A DNA stretch of 64,000 nt from Microbacterium salitolerans (GTDB taxonomy: Bacteria > Actinomycetota > Actinomycetes > Actinomycetales > Microbacteriaceae), in assembly GCF_019720895.1 (NCBI RefSeq), contig NZ_JAHKSH010000003.1:496001-560000 (forward strand), given 5' to 3'. Positions within the stretch are counted from its first letter, which is position 1, and each line of letters starts with the position of its first letter. The translations under genes were made by a program, and so were the position numbers. Shown here piece by piece: positions 53,119-61,919 of the stretch. Below the pieces are notes generated by a model, which saw only the letters and a list, made by a program, of their open reading frames with translations, made no database searches and was not told the DNA's origin.

Positions 53119-54381
53119 ATGCCGCATTCGTCCTCTGCGCGCTCCAGCCTGCGCATCGCCGTCTGGGTCGTCGGGTGCATCTCGTATCTCGCCGCGATCA
53201 TGTCGCGCACCTCGCTGTCGGCGACCGGCGCGCTGGCGAGCGATCGTTTCGATCTCACGAGCGACCAGCTCGCGGCGTTCGGGATCCTGCAGCTGCTCGT
53301 CTACGCGGCCGCCCAGATCCCTGTCGGCATGCTCATCGACCGGCTCGGCGGGCGCGCCGTGCTCCTCTCCGGGCTCGCCATCGTCGCGGGCAGTCAGCTG
53401 CTGATCGGCGTCGGCGAGTCATTCGAGGTGCTCCTCGCGGCGCGCGCACTCGCGGGGCTCGGCGACGCGATGGTGTTCCCGTCCGCGGTGCGTCTCACGG
53501 CCGTCTCCCTGCGGCCCGCCTGGATCTCGACCGGCACGCAGATGATCGGCGTCGTCGGCAACTTCGGCATGGTCATCACCGCGACGCCGCTCCTCCTGCT
53601 CGTCACCACGACGAGCTGGCCGGCGGCCTACGCGATCATGGCCGCGTTCACGGGGGTCATCGCGCTCGCGGCGGCCATCGTGCTCGTGCGGATGGGGCCG
53701 GATCCGTCGCGCACCGCGCACGGCGAGCCGATCGGGTCCGTGCTCCGCGGCACCGGAGAGGCGATGCGCCACCCCGGCACGTGGCTCGCCTTCACGACGC
53801 ACCTCATCGCGAGCGCCAGCTTCACGGCCTTCGTCGTGACATGGGGGCCGCTGTTCCTCGAACACGGCGCGGAGATGGATCAGGCGGGAATCGGCGCGTA
53901 CTTCCTGTGGATCCCGCTCGCGGGCATGGTCGCCGGGCCCATCATCGGCCGCGCGGTCGGCACGCACCCGCGCGTGCGGCGACCGCTCATCATCGGGTCC
54001 GTCGTCGCCCAGATCGTCGCGTGGATCCTCGTCCTCTTCTGGCCGACTCCGACGCCTGGTGGACTGCTGCTCCTGCTCGCGATCACGACGGCGATCGGCG
54101 GCCCGACGTCGCTCGTCGCCTTCGACCTGTCGCGCCAGCTCGTGCCGGGACACCTCGCGGCCCGCGCGAACGGCGTCGTGAACACGGGCGGGTTCACGGG
54201 CGCGCTCGTGTTCATCTGGTCGATCGGCGCGATGCTGACGCTGCAGGGCGCCACGACGCCCGACGACTACACGATGGAACTGTTTCGCATCGCGTATCTG
54301 CCGATGCTCGCGATCCTGACGATCGGGCTCGGCGTCTTCCTGCTGCTCGCGCGCCGCGTGCGCCGCGGATCCGCGAAGTAG
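53119..54381 (+). CDS. MFS transporter
   Basis: 420 residues, 12 membrane helices. PVGMLIDRLGGRAVLL (about 75-90) is the MFS TM2-3 motif; RALAGLGDAMVFPSAVRL (about 110-127) and GVVNTGGFTGALVFIW (about 354-369) resemble the nitrate/sugar-phosphate-like branch. Substrate unknown. Single gene. No clear ribosome site; a TAGACT box lies 10 nt before the start. Confidence 0.86.
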   Translation: MPHSSSARSSLRIAVWVVGCISYLAAIMSRTSLSATGALASDRFDLTSDQLAAFGILQLLVYAAAQIPVGMLIDRLGGRAVLLSGLAIVAGSQLLIGVGESFEVLLAARALAGLGDAMVFPSAVRLTAVSLRPAWISTGTQMIGVVGNFGMVITATPLLLLVTTTSWPAAYAIMAAFTGVIALAAAIVLVRMGPDPSRTAHGEPIGSVLRGTGEAMRHPGTWLAFTTHLIASASFTAFVVTWGPLFLEHGAEMDQAGIGAYFLWIPLAGMVAGPIIGRAVGTHPRVRRPLIIGSVVAQIVAWILVLFWPTPTPGGLLLLLAITTAIGGPTSLVAFDLSRQLVPGHLAARANGVVNTGGFTGALVFIWSIGAMLTLQGATTPDDYTMELFRIAYLPMLAILTIGLGVFLLLARRVRRGSAK

Positions 54382-54388
54382 CTCCGGT

Positions 54389-54456
54389 CGAGCGCACACG
54401 ATTCCTGCGCAGGTACCTGACATGTCATGTACCTGCGGCGGTCTCATGTGCGCTCG
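54389..54456. repeat. Long 28-bp-arm hairpin after MFS gene
   Basis: Arms 54389-54416 and 54429-54456 pair at 23 of 28 positions, with perfect ends CGAGCGCACA and GCAGGTAC; the loop CTGACATGTCAT contains a small palindrome. Probable terminator, unusually large. Confidence 0.6.
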
Positions 54457-54495
54457 TGCGAAGTGCGCATACAGCCCATCCCTCAGAACCGCGGC

Positions 54496-54501
54496 TAGCC
54501 T
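54496..54501 (+). promoter_or_regulatory. Putative -10 box of leaderless lipoprotein gene
   Basis: TAGCCT ends 6 nt before the ATG at 54508. Confidence 0.5.
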
Positions 54502-54507
54502 CATCGC

Positions 54508-54873
54508 ATGCGCCGACTCGCCATCATCCCGCTCTTCGCCGTGGTGCTCCTCGCCGGCTGCTCGCAGGTGACGCAGTTCGCCGGCGACACCGCCGGGGTC
54601 CCGGTCGAGAAGATCTGCACGACCTTCGACGACGCGTATGCGCAGTACGAGACCCTGCTCGACCAGGGCGATGCGACGGAGGCGCAGGTCCAGGCGGCGC
54701 GCGACGACCTCGTGACGACGCTCGAGGATCTCGCCGACGATGTGGGCGGCCAGATCGGCGATGTGATCCGCACCAACGCCGACCGGCTCGCCGGGGCGGG
54801 CGATCTGCAGTCGCCCGAGGCCATCGAGGCTGTGGAGCAGGCGAGCGACTCCGTGTCGGCCTTCTGCGGCTGA
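54508..54873 (+). CDS. Small lipoprotein of unknown function
   Basis: 121 residues. Signal peptide with basic MRR, hydrophobic core and lipobox LLAGC (Cys at residue 18). The mature part is acidic and largely helical (DDAYAQYETLLDQGDATEAQVQAARDDLVTTL), ending with a C-terminal cysteine-containing FCG; a second Cys in EKICTTF could form a disulfide with it. No family recognised. Anchored to the outer face of the membrane. Confidence 0.8.
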   Translation: MRRLAIIPLFAVVLLAGCSQVTQFAGDTAGVPVEKICTTFDDAYAQYETLLDQGDATEAQVQAARDDLVTTLEDLADDVGGQIGDVIRTNADRLAGAGDLQSPEAIEAVEQASDSVSAFCG

Positions 54874-54906
54874 CGCGAACCGCGCGGATCCTCCACACGG
54901 TTCGCG
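54874..54906 (+). terminator. Possible terminator of lipoprotein gene
   Basis: Nine-base perfect arms CGCGAACCG (54874-54882) and complement (54898-54906), 15-nt loop, directly after the stop codon. Confidence 0.45.
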
Positions 54907-54953
54907 GAGGGAGACGTCGCATCACGGGGCAACCTGCGCCGCGTCGGAACAGA

Positions 54954-54959
54954 TAGCGT
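54954..54959 (+). promoter_or_regulatory. Putative -10 box of leaderless GNAT gene
   Basis: TAGCGT ends 6 nt before the GTG at 54966. Confidence 0.5.
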
Positions 54960-54965
54960 GCCGGT

Positions 54966-55400
54966 GTGACGACGGAATGGAGCATTCACCGGGCCGACGA
55001 GCCCTCGCGGCTCGTCGCGAACTCGCACCTCTTCGACCGACCGGTCACCCAGGAGGGTGCCGCGAGCTTCCTGAGCCGGCCGGGGCACGTGCTGCTTCTC
55101 GCGCTGTCGGCGGACGGCCGGGGGATCGGGTTCGTCTCCGGGGTCGAGATGCAGCACCCCGACAAGAGCCCCGAGATGTTCGTCTACGAGCTCGGCGTCG
55201 ATGACGGGTGGCGCCGGCGGGGCATCGCCACGGCGCTCCTCACGGCGCTCGGCGCGGAGGCCCGCCGTCGCGGATGCGCGGGGATGTGGACGGGGACAGA
55301 GAAGGACAACGTCGCTGCCCTCGCGACGTACGAGCGGATCGGCGCCGTCATCGATGAGGCGTCTGTCTTCATCACGTGGGAGGAGCTGCCCGCCGAGTGA
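54966..55400 (+). CDS. GNAT family N-acetyltransferase
   Basis: 144 residues. Acetyl-CoA binding motif A: VYELGVDDGWRRRGIATALLTALGAEARRRG (about 73-103) with RRRGIA; motif B NVAALATYERIGAV. Looks like the AAC(3)-I-like branch, but aminoglycoside activity cannot be claimed; small molecule or protein substrate unknown. Start supported by the leaderless pattern. Confidence 0.87.
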   Translation: MTTEWSIHRADEPSRLVANSHLFDRPVTQEGAASFLSRPGHVLLLALSADGRGIGFVSGVEMQHPDKSPEMFVYELGVDDGWRRRGIATALLTALGAEARRRGCAGMWTGTEKDNVAALATYERIGAVIDEASVFITWEELPAE

Positions 55401-55463
55401 CGCGGCGGCGGTGCCGTGCCGGCGCGGTGGGATGGCCGGACATGCGAGTCCGACGGAGAGCAC

Positions 55464-55498
55464 GATGAGCGCCGCAGGGGCTGCCTGCGGCGCTCATC
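55464..55498. terminator. Terminator between GNAT and DUF3073 genes
   Basis: Perfect 15-bp stem (55464-55478 with 55484-55498), loop GGCTG; genes converge. Confidence 0.82.
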
Positions 55499-55522
55499 GA
55501 ACAAGAAGGGGAGAAGTCGGAA

Positions 55523-55711
55523 TCACACCCTCGCGGGCTCGTCGTCCTCATCTTCGTCTTCGTACATGTCGGACCAGCGGTCGACGTACGATTCTTCATC
55601 AGTGTCGTGCGTCAGCTCACGTTCGAGCGCGGCGTAGTCGACAGTCGGACTGAACGACTTGAGCTCACGCGCGAGCTTTGTGTGCTTCGCCTTCTGACGG
55701 CCACGCCCCAT
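55523..55711 (-). CDS. DUF3073 protein
   Basis: 62 residues from ATG 55711. MGRGRQKAKHTKLARELKSFSP basic N-terminus, then an acidic tail DWSDMYEDEDEDDEP-like; the charge split is characteristic of the small actinobacterial DUF3073 family, often encoded next to purM. Function unknown; nucleic-acid binding by the basic half is possible. Here it is 7 kb from purM. Confidence 0.88.
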   Translation of the reverse strand: MGRGRQKAKHTKLARELKSFSPTVDYAALERELTHDTDEESYVDRWSDMYEDEDEDDEPARV

Positions 55712-55867
55712 AACGCGTCGACCCCCTCTAACGATCATCTGCGGGCGATCTCTCAAACCCTATGCAGATACATGCTTTCACGGGACCCGGAAACCTGCCG
55801 GGAAGAGTAGGATTCAGGATACCACGGGGCCTGAACCGCGGGCTCCGCCGGCAGAAGGGACGCCCAC

Positions 55868-56401
55868 GTGACCGACGCCCAGAGTTCGCCCGAGAACCCC
55901 GCTGCCGACCTGAAGGGAGCGGTGATCGCGGCGATCATCCCCGACCAGTCACCGCGTGTCGTGACGGAGGCCGCGCGATACGCGAAGCTGCTCGGTGCGC
56001 CGCTCGTCGTCGTCCACGTCGATGTGACGCGCTTCGTCACGTACGAGGATCCCGACGGCATCCCGCACACCGCGCCCATCGACATCAACGTCGACGCCGG
56101 AGCGGAAGAGCTGCAGGCGGTCGCAGAGCACGTCGCGCGAGCACTCGAAGGGGTCGACGTCCGCTGGACGACGACGCAGCTCGTGGGTGACCCCGCTCTG
56201 GCGATCAAGCACTACGCCGACAAGGTCGACGCCGAGCTCGTCGTCCTCGGCACGCGCAAGCGCGGGTTCGGGGAGACGCTGCGCGAGTTCTTCACCGGAT
56301 CCGTCGCCGCGCGGCTCTCGCACCGCCAGCACCGTCCGCTGCTGGTCGTGCCGGTCGAGGAGCCCGTGGCCGACGACAAGGACATCTGGGCCGACGACTG
56401 A
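55868..56401 (+). CDS. Universal stress protein
   Basis: 177 residues, GTG start with AGAAGGGA upstream. UspA fold: VIAAIIPDQSPRVVTEAARYAKLLGAPLVVVHVDV at the N-terminus and ELVVLGTRKRGFGETLREFFTGSVAARLSHRQHRPLLVVP at the C-terminus. The G-2x-G-9x-G-S/T ATP motif is represented by GTRKRGF...FTGSVA but lacks the first glycine spacing exactly, so ATP binding is uncertain. Single gene divergent from DUF3073. Confidence 0.9.
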   Translation: MTDAQSSPENPAADLKGAVIAAIIPDQSPRVVTEAARYAKLLGAPLVVVHVDVTRFVTYEDPDGIPHTAPIDINVDAGAEELQAVAEHVARALEGVDVRWTTTQLVGDPALAIKHYADKVDAELVVLGTRKRGFGETLREFFTGSVAARLSHRQHRPLLVVPVEEPVADDKDIWADD

Positions 56402-56425
56402 GCGGGCGCCTCTCGCGCTGAGTCC

Positions 56426-56473
56426 GGAAGCGCCCGGTCGCACGACGAATCCGTCGTGTGGCCGGGCGCTTCC
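56426..56473. terminator. Terminator between usp and ROK regulator genes
   Basis: Twenty-two-base arms (56426-56447 with 56452-56473), two G-U pairs, 4-nt loop; genes converge. Confidence 0.85.
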
Positions 56474-56498
56474 GTCGTGTTCCGATCGCTCCGCGCGG

Positions 56499-57731
56499 TC
56501 AGGGCAGGCGCGCCGCGAACGGCGACGCCTCACCCCGCGCGAACGCGCTCTCGAGCGCCTGGCAGCCGGCGCCGACCGAAGCGGCATCGGGGCCGAGGGC
56601 GGAGTTCACCACGTCGAGGGGGTGCGGCAGCGCGTCCGCCCTTGACGCGGCGACGCGTGAGCGCACCCCGTCGAGCATGTGGCGTGCGGCATCCGCCCAG
56701 ATCGGGCCGCTCATGACGATGGTCGCGACGTCGAGCATGTTGGCGACGACCGTGATCCCCTGGGCGATGTCGGCGGCGGCGTCGTCGAGCAGCGCCCGCG
56801 CGTCGGCGTCGTCGTCTGCGTGCCGACACAGTGCGGTGAAGGCATCGGCGACCCGCGCATGGTCGGTCTCGGCGACCGCCTTGCCCACGCCCTGGTCGGC
56901 GGCGAGGTTCACGATGCGGGCGGGCGAGACGTTCACACCGAGGCACCCGCGCTGCCCGCAGGAGCACACGGGTCCCTCGGCCGAGACGCGCAGGTGCCCG
57001 ATGTCGCCGAGATTCGACGTCGCGCCGTGGAGCACCGTGTGGTCGAGCGCGATTCCGAGGCCGATTCCCGAGCCGATGTAGACGACCGCGAGATCGCCGA
57101 CGGCATCCTGGCCGCCCGCCCAGAGCTCGCCGACCGTCGCGGAGGCGACGTCCTTCGCGAGCACCGTGGGCACCTCGAAGGCTTCCGCGAGAGCGTCGCG
57201 CAGGGGCACGTCGTTCCAGCCGGGGAGGAGCGGCGGATCGTTGACGCTCCCGCGCGCGATGTCGACGGGCCCCGGGGCGGCGATGCCGATGCCGATGATC
57301 CGATCCTGGGAGACCTCGTTGTCCTCGATGAGCGCGCGGGTCGTCGCGATCATGCTCTCCTCGACGTCCTTCGGCGCCTGACCCCGAGGGGTCGGGGTCG
57401 CGCGGCGGGCGATGACGCGGCCGACCAGGTCGACGATCGAGTAGGTGATGCGCGCGGGGTCGAGGTGGATGCCGACGGCGAGACGCGCGTCGGGCACGAG
57501 GTGGAGCCTCGTTCTGGGTTTTCCCGGCCCTGACGAGACCTTGTCGCCTTCTCGGACGAGGCCGTCGTCGAGCAGGCGGCGGGTCACGTTCGAGATCGTC
57601 TGCGCGGAGAGGTCCGTCTGCGCGGCGATCTCGGTGCGGCTCACGCCGGACGAGGCGCGCCGGACGATGTCGAAGACGAGCGCCTGATTGAAGCCCCCGA
57701 TCGCGGGGAGGTTCGCGCCGCGTCGTCTCAT
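56499..57731 (-). CDS. ROK family transcriptional regulator
   Basis: 410 residues from ATG 57731 (GAGGA upstream); another ATG six codons earlier is possible. N-terminal winged helix: FDIVRRASSGVSRTEIAAQTDLSAQTISNVTRRLLDDGLV (about 20-59). ROK domain with IGIGIAAPGPVD, GSGIGLGIA and zinc motif GDIGHLRV...CSCGQRGCLG (about 246-263). Divergent from the alpha-mannosidase gene with an AT-rich dyad between them, so most likely the sugar-responsive repressor of that gene. Confidence 0.9.
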   Translation of the reverse strand: MRRRGANLPAIGGFNQALVFDIVRRASSGVSRTEIAAQTDLSAQTISNVTRRLLDDGLVREGDKVSSGPGKPRTRLHLVPDARLAVGIHLDPARITYSIVDLVGRVIARRATPTPRGQAPKDVEESMIATTRALIEDNEVSQDRIIGIGIAAPGPVDIARGSVNDPPLLPGWNDVPLRDALAEAFEVPTVLAKDVASATVGELWAGGQDAVGDLAVVYIGSGIGLGIALDHTVLHGATSNLGDIGHLRVSAEGPVCSCGQRGCLGVNVSPARIVNLAADQGVGKAVAETDHARVADAFTALCRHADDDADARALLDDAAADIAQGITVVANMLDVATIVMSGPIWADAARHMLDGVRSRVAASRADALPHPLDVVNSALGPDAASVGAGCQALESAFARGEASPFAARLP

Positions 57732-57793
57732 CTGGGGTCCTCGTCTCATCTCGGCAGGATACTGAGCGCCCGCGCGTCAGCAGCGGTGACCTC

Positions 57794-57826
57794 TTGACAT
57801 TAGTAAATCAAGACGATTTATTAAAT
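57794..57826 (+). promoter_or_regulatory. Alpha-mannosidase promoter with AT-rich operator
   Basis: -35 TTGACA at 57794-57799; -10 candidates TTTATT (57817) or TTAAAT (57821). The arms TAGTAAATC (57801-57809) and GATTTATTA (57815-57823) form a one-mismatch dyad across the promoter spacer, strikingly AT-rich for this genome. Candidate site for the divergent ROK repressor. Confidence 0.7.
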
Positions 57827-57867
57827 AGGCGGTCGACACGGACCGACTCGGCGGAAGGGCCCACACC

Positions 57868-60800
57868 ATGCACGACGACATCCCCCTGACGGTCGGACGC
57901 GCGACGCGCGTGCTCGGCGAGCGCATCCGGCCCGCGATCCACGCGCAGCGCGTGCCGCTCGAGGTGCAGTGGCACGAGCTGCCGGACGAGCCGGTTCCGC
58001 CCTCCGACGGCCTCGCCCTCGACTACTCGCCGTACGAGGTCGGCTCCCCGTGGGGCGCGGCGTGGGGGACGACGTGGTTCCGCGTGCGGGGATCCGTGCC
58101 GGCCGCATGGCGCGGGCGTCGCGTCGAAGCGGCGATCGACCTCGGCTTCGACACCGACCGGACGGGGTTTCAGTGCGAGGGCCTCGTGTACCTCCCCTCC
58201 GGAGAGCCGGTGAAGTCGCTCAATCCGCGCAACCAGTGGGTCACCGTGTGCGACGAGGCCGAGGGCGGCGAGAGCGTCGAGTTCTTCATCGAGGCCGCCT
58301 CGAACCCCGTCGTGCTCGACGCCCACCCCTTCCTCCCCACGAGCGAGGGCGACATCCAGACATCGTCCTCGCGCCGTATCTACGCGACGCGTCATGTCGA
58401 CCTCGCCGTGTTCGACACGGAGGCGCATGAGCTCGCGCTCGACATCGAGGTGCTGCTGGAGCTGCAGGCCGAGCTGCCCGAGAGCGATCCGCGGCGCATG
58501 CAGATCCTTCAGTCGCTCGACGAATCGCTCGACGCCCTCGACCTGCAGAACATCTCCGGGACCGCTGGCGACGCGCGGGCGCGCCTCGCCCCCGCATACG
58601 AAGCGCCGGCCGCAGCGAGTGCGCACCAGATCTCGGCGATCGGCCACGCGCACATCGACTCGGCGTGGCTGTGGCCGGTTCGCGAGACGATCCGCAAGGT
58701 CGCGCGCACGACGTCGAGCATGACGGAGCTGATCGGCGACACAGACGACTTCCTCTACGGGATGTCGAGCGCGCAGCAGTACAAGTGGATCAAGGAGCAC
58801 CGGCCCGAGGTGTACGAGAAGGTCAGGGCCGCCGTCGCGGACGGGCGCTTCCTGCCGATCGGTGGCATGTGGGTCGAGTCCGACACGGTGATGCCGACCG
58901 GCGAGGCGATCGCGCGCCAGTTCCTCTACGGGCAGCGCTTCTTCGAGCAGGAGTTCGGCGTGCGCTCGAAGGGCGTGTGGCTCCCCGACTCGTTCGGATA
59001 CTCGCCGGCGCTGCCGCAGCTCATCCGCCGCGCCGGATTCGAGTGGTTCTTCACGCAGAAGATCTCGTGGAATCAGGTCAACCGCTTCCCCCACCACACG
59101 TTCGACTGGGAGGGGATCGACGGGTCCCGCGTCTTCAGCCACTTCCCGCCCATGGACACCTACAACTCGCAGCTGTCCGGCGAGGAGGTCGCGAAGGCGT
59201 CGCGCCAGTTCCGCGAGTCGCGCGTGGCGCGCAGCTCGATCGCGCCCGTCGGCTGGGGCGACGGCGGCGGCGGCACGACGCGCGAGATGGTCGGCCGGGC
59301 ACGCCGACTCGCAGATCTCGAGGGATCCGCGCAGGTGCGCTGGGAGCACCCGGACGCGTTCTTCGACCGCGCGAAGCAGGAGCTGCCGGATCCGCCCGTC
59401 TGGGTCGGAGAGCTCTACCTCGAGCTGCACCGGGCCACGCTCACGAGCCAGCACCAGACGAAGCAGGGCAACCGGCTGACGGAGCACCTGCTCGTCGAGG
59501 CCGAGCTCTGGTCGGCCAGCGCGACGTTCTGGGAGGACGCCGACTACCCGTACGACGAGCTCGACGCCCTGTGGGAGCAGGTGCTGCTGCAGCAGTTCCA
59601 CGACATCCTGCCCGGCACGTCGATCGCGTGGGTGCACCGCGAGGCGACCGAGAACTACGACCGGGTCGCAGGGCGGGCGCGCGAGCTGATCACCCGCGCG
59701 CAGCGCATCCTGGCGGGGGACGGCGACGGGCGCGTCGTGTTCAACGCGGCGCCGTTCGCGCGCGGGGGCGCGCCGGCGCTGGGCGCGTCGGCGCCGGAGA
59801 GGGGCGACAGCGATCCCGTCTCCGTGACGGACCACGACGGCGGATACGTCCTCGAGAACGACCTCCTGCGCGTGACCGTCTCGAGCGCGGGACTGCTGAC
59901 CTCCGCGATCGATCTCGCGACGGGGCGCGACGCGATCCCCGCGGGCGCCGAGGCGAACCTGCTGCAGCTCCATCAGGACTTCCCGAACCTCTGGGACGCG
60001 TGGGACGTCGACCGCTTCTACCGCAACCGCGTCACGGACCTCCGGGGCGTCGACGAGCTGCGCGCGGACACGGGGGAGGACGGTGCGGCCGTCGTGACGA
60101 TTCGCCGCTCGTTCTCGGAGTCGTCCGTCGAGCAGACGCTCGTCCTGCGCCCGGGATCCCGCACGGTCGAGTTCGCGCAGAGCACCGACTGGCACGAGAC
60201 CGAGAAGTTCCTCAAGCTCGCGTTCCCACTCGACATCCAGGCCGAGCACACGGCCGCCGAGACGCAGTATGGCTACGCCAAGCGCGTGACGCATACGAAC
60301 ACGAGCTGGGAGGCCGCGAAGTTCGAGACATCGATGCACCGGTTCGTGCAGGTCGAGGAGCCGGGCTTCGGGGCGGCGCTCGTGACGGACTCGACGTACG
60401 GGTACGACGTCACGCGCGACGCCGACGACGAACTCGGCGTGACGACGACCGTGCGACTGTCGCTCCTGCGCGCTCCGCGGTTCCCCGACCCCGAGACGGA
60501 TCAGGGCGAGCAGACGCACCGCTACGGATTCGTCATCGGATCCACGATCGAGGAGGCCACGCGGGAGGGCATCGCGCTCAACGTGCCCGCCCGCGAAACG
60601 ACGGGCGCCCCCGTGGATCCCCTCGTGCGCGTCGACGGCGGGGCGCTCGTGTCCTCGGTGAAGCTCGCGGCGGACCGCTCGGGCGACCTCATCGTCCGCA
60701 TCTACGAGCCGTATGGGCGCCGGGCGAAGGCCTCGATGGAGTTCGCGAAGCCCGTCGCGTCGGTGCGCACCGCGACGCTGATCGAGGACGACGATCCGCA

Positions 60801-60888
60801 GCTGGCGCAGCCGGACCTCGTCGGCGGCGCGCGCGTCGACCTCGACCTGCGCGCGTTCGAGGTGCGCACGCTGCGCGTGACGCGCTGA
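57868..60888 (+). CDS. GH38 alpha-mannosidase
   Basis: 1006 residues, typical GH38 length. Catalytic domain: GHAHIDSAWLWP (about 259-270) zinc ligands, nucleophile Asp about 374 in WLPDSFGYS, WFFTQKISWNQ, then HDILPGTSIAWVHREA with the third zinc ligand. C-terminal beta domain follows. No signal peptide, so it acts on mannosides or mannose-containing glycan fragments in the cytoplasm. No dedicated transporter adjacent. Regulated by the divergent ROK protein, by inference. Confidence 0.95.
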   Translation: MHDDIPLTVGRATRVLGERIRPAIHAQRVPLEVQWHELPDEPVPPSDGLALDYSPYEVGSPWGAAWGTTWFRVRGSVPAAWRGRRVEAAIDLGFDTDRTGFQCEGLVYLPSGEPVKSLNPRNQWVTVCDEAEGGESVEFFIEAASNPVVLDAHPFLPTSEGDIQTSSSRRIYATRHVDLAVFDTEAHELALDIEVLLELQAELPESDPRRMQILQSLDESLDALDLQNISGTAGDARARLAPAYEAPAAASAHQISAIGHAHIDSAWLWPVRETIRKVARTTSSMTELIGDTDDFLYGMSSAQQYKWIKEHRPEVYEKVRAAVADGRFLPIGGMWVESDTVMPTGEAIARQFLYGQRFFEQEFGVRSKGVWLPDSFGYSPALPQLIRRAGFEWFFTQKISWNQVNRFPHHTFDWEGIDGSRVFSHFPPMDTYNSQLSGEEVAKASRQFRESRVARSSIAPVGWGDGGGGTTREMVGRARRLADLEGSAQVRWEHPDAFFDRAKQELPDPPVWVGELYLELHRATLTSQHQTKQGNRLTEHLLVEAELWSASATFWEDADYPYDELDALWEQVLLQQFHDILPGTSIAWVHREATENYDRVAGRARELITRAQRILAGDGDGRVVFNAAPFARGGAPALGASAPERGDSDPVSVTDHDGGYVLENDLLRVTVSSAGLLTSAIDLATGRDAIPAGAEANLLQLHQDFPNLWDAWDVDRFYRNRVTDLRGVDELRADTGEDGAAVVTIRRSFSESSVEQTLVLRPGSRTVEFAQSTDWHETEKFLKLAFPLDIQAEHTAAETQYGYAKRVTHTNTSWEAAKFETSMHRFVQVEEPGFGAALVTDSTYGYDVTRDADDELGVTTTVRLSLLRAPRFPDPETDQGEQTHRYGFVIGSTIEEATREGIALNVPARETTGAPVDPLVRVDGGALVSSVKLAADRSGDLIVRIYEPYGRRAKASMEFAKPVASVRTATLIEDDDPQLAQPDLVGGARVDLDLRAFEVRTLRVTR

Positions 60889-60894
60889 TCTGGT

Positions 60895-60928
60895 CGGGGC
60901 GCCGCGGGCGACCGTCTGAGGCGCCCCG
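60895..60928 (+). terminator. Possible terminator after alpha-mannosidase
   Basis: Nine-base perfect arms CGGGGCGCC (60895-60903) and complement (60920-60928), 16-nt loop. Confidence 0.5.
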
Positions 60929-60935
60929 CGTGTCC

Positions 60936-60941
60936 TAGGAT
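60936..60941 (+). promoter_or_regulatory. Putative -10 box of leaderless crcB
   Basis: TAGGAT ends 6 nt before the GTG at 60948. No fluoride riboswitch fold is apparent and there is little room for one. Confidence 0.5.
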
Positions 60942-60947
60942 CCCCGA

Positions 60948-61376
60948 GTGACGTCCGTTCCCCGCCCCGCGATCGACTGGGGCCAGCTTCCGCTCGTGAT
61001 CGCCGGCGGCGCCGCCGGGGTCCTGCTGCGCTACCTGCTCACAGGAGCGACCGGGGCCGGGGCGAGCGGCGTCTTCCTCCCGATCCTCGCGATCAACATC
61101 GTTGGATCGTTCCTGCTCGGCGTCGTCGTCGGTGCGCTCGGCGACCGTGCGCCGCGTCGACGCGCCTTCCTCGGGACCGGCGTGCTCGGCGGCTTCACGT
61201 CGTACAGCGCCCTGGCGCCCGCGTTCGGGTACGCCGGTCTCTTCGCCGTCGGGCCGGCACTCGGCGCGATGCTGATGTACGCGGGCATCATGCTCGCCGT
61301 CGTCGCGGGATCCGTGGCGGGCGCCCTCGCGGGGCTCGCGATCGGCGGGTCGGCTTCGAAGAGGCGCAGGTCATGA
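60948..61376 (+). CDS. crcB: Fluoride channel subunit FluC/CrcB 1
   Basis: 142 residues, four helices. AGGAAGVLLRYLL, NIVGSFLLGVVVG (Asn of the fluoride path) and GVLGGFTSYSALA (about 82-94), the FluC helix-break and phenylalanine-box region with a serine-tyrosine replacing the usual threonine-phenylalanine. Exports fluoride. Coupled (ATGA) to a second subunit, as in species with heterodimeric channels. Confidence 0.92.
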   Translation: MTSVPRPAIDWGQLPLVIAGGAAGVLLRYLLTGATGAGASGVFLPILAINIVGSFLLGVVVGALGDRAPRRRAFLGTGVLGGFTSYSALAPAFGYAGLFAVGPALGAMLMYAGIMLAVVAGSVAGALAGLAIGGSASKRRRS

Positions 61377-61741
61377 TCCTCGCGCTGGGCGTCGCTCTCG
61401 CGGGCGGTGTCGGAGCCGGGCTGCGCTGGCTCGCCGACGTCGGACTGCGGCGGTGGCGCCGCCGGGGGTTCCCCTGGCCGATCCTTCTCGTCAACGTCGT
61501 CGGCTGCTTCACGCTCGCGTTCCTCACGGGCAGCGGCGCCCTGATCTCCGCGGATCTCCAGACCGTCGTCGGCACGGGGCTCCTCGGGGGCTTCACGACG
61601 TTCAGCACGGTCTCGGTCGACGCCGCCGAGATGTGGCGTCAGCGGCGCTATCGAGGTGCCATCGGCAACGCCGCAGGCACGCTGCTTCTGTGCATCGTCG
61701 CGTCGGTCGCCGGCCTGGTCGCCTCCTTCCCCGTCGCCTGA
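61373..61741 (+). CDS. crcB: Fluoride channel subunit FluC/CrcB 2
   Basis: 122 residues, four helices. GVGAGLRWLADV, LVNVVGCFTLAFLTG and GLLGGFTTFSTVSVDA (about 66-81) match the FluC consensus exactly at GGFTTFST. It pairs with the preceding subunit; the two probably insert in opposite orientations to form one channel dimer. Confidence 0.94.
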   Translation: MILALGVALAGGVGAGLRWLADVGLRRWRRRGFPWPILLVNVVGCFTLAFLTGSGALISADLQTVVGTGLLGGFTTFSTVSVDAAEMWRQRRYRGAIGNAAGTLLLCIVASVAGLVASFPVA

Positions 61742-61775
61742 CCCTGCGCCTCCCCCGAATGGGGGAGGCGCAGGG
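61742..61775 (+). terminator. Terminator after crcB pair
   Basis: Perfect 15-bp stem (61742-61756 with 61761-61775), loop GAAT, immediately after the stop codon. Confidence 0.85.
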
Positions 61776-61919
61776 AGCACTTGTCATCCCACGGTCTGAT
61801 TTCGGGGGCTGCCCCGATGGTGATGAGCGGTGTCTGTGGAACACTGGAGCCGTCGGATACACGCGCGTATCGAGCGCGGCTCCGTTCTCCCGCGCCGTTG
61901 CCGATTCCAAGGATCCTCT

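Noticed and set aside
60889-60947. Fluoride riboswitch before crcB
   Set aside because: Only 59 nt with a terminator-like hairpin, a -10 box 6 nt before the start, and no crcB-motif pseudoknot pattern.
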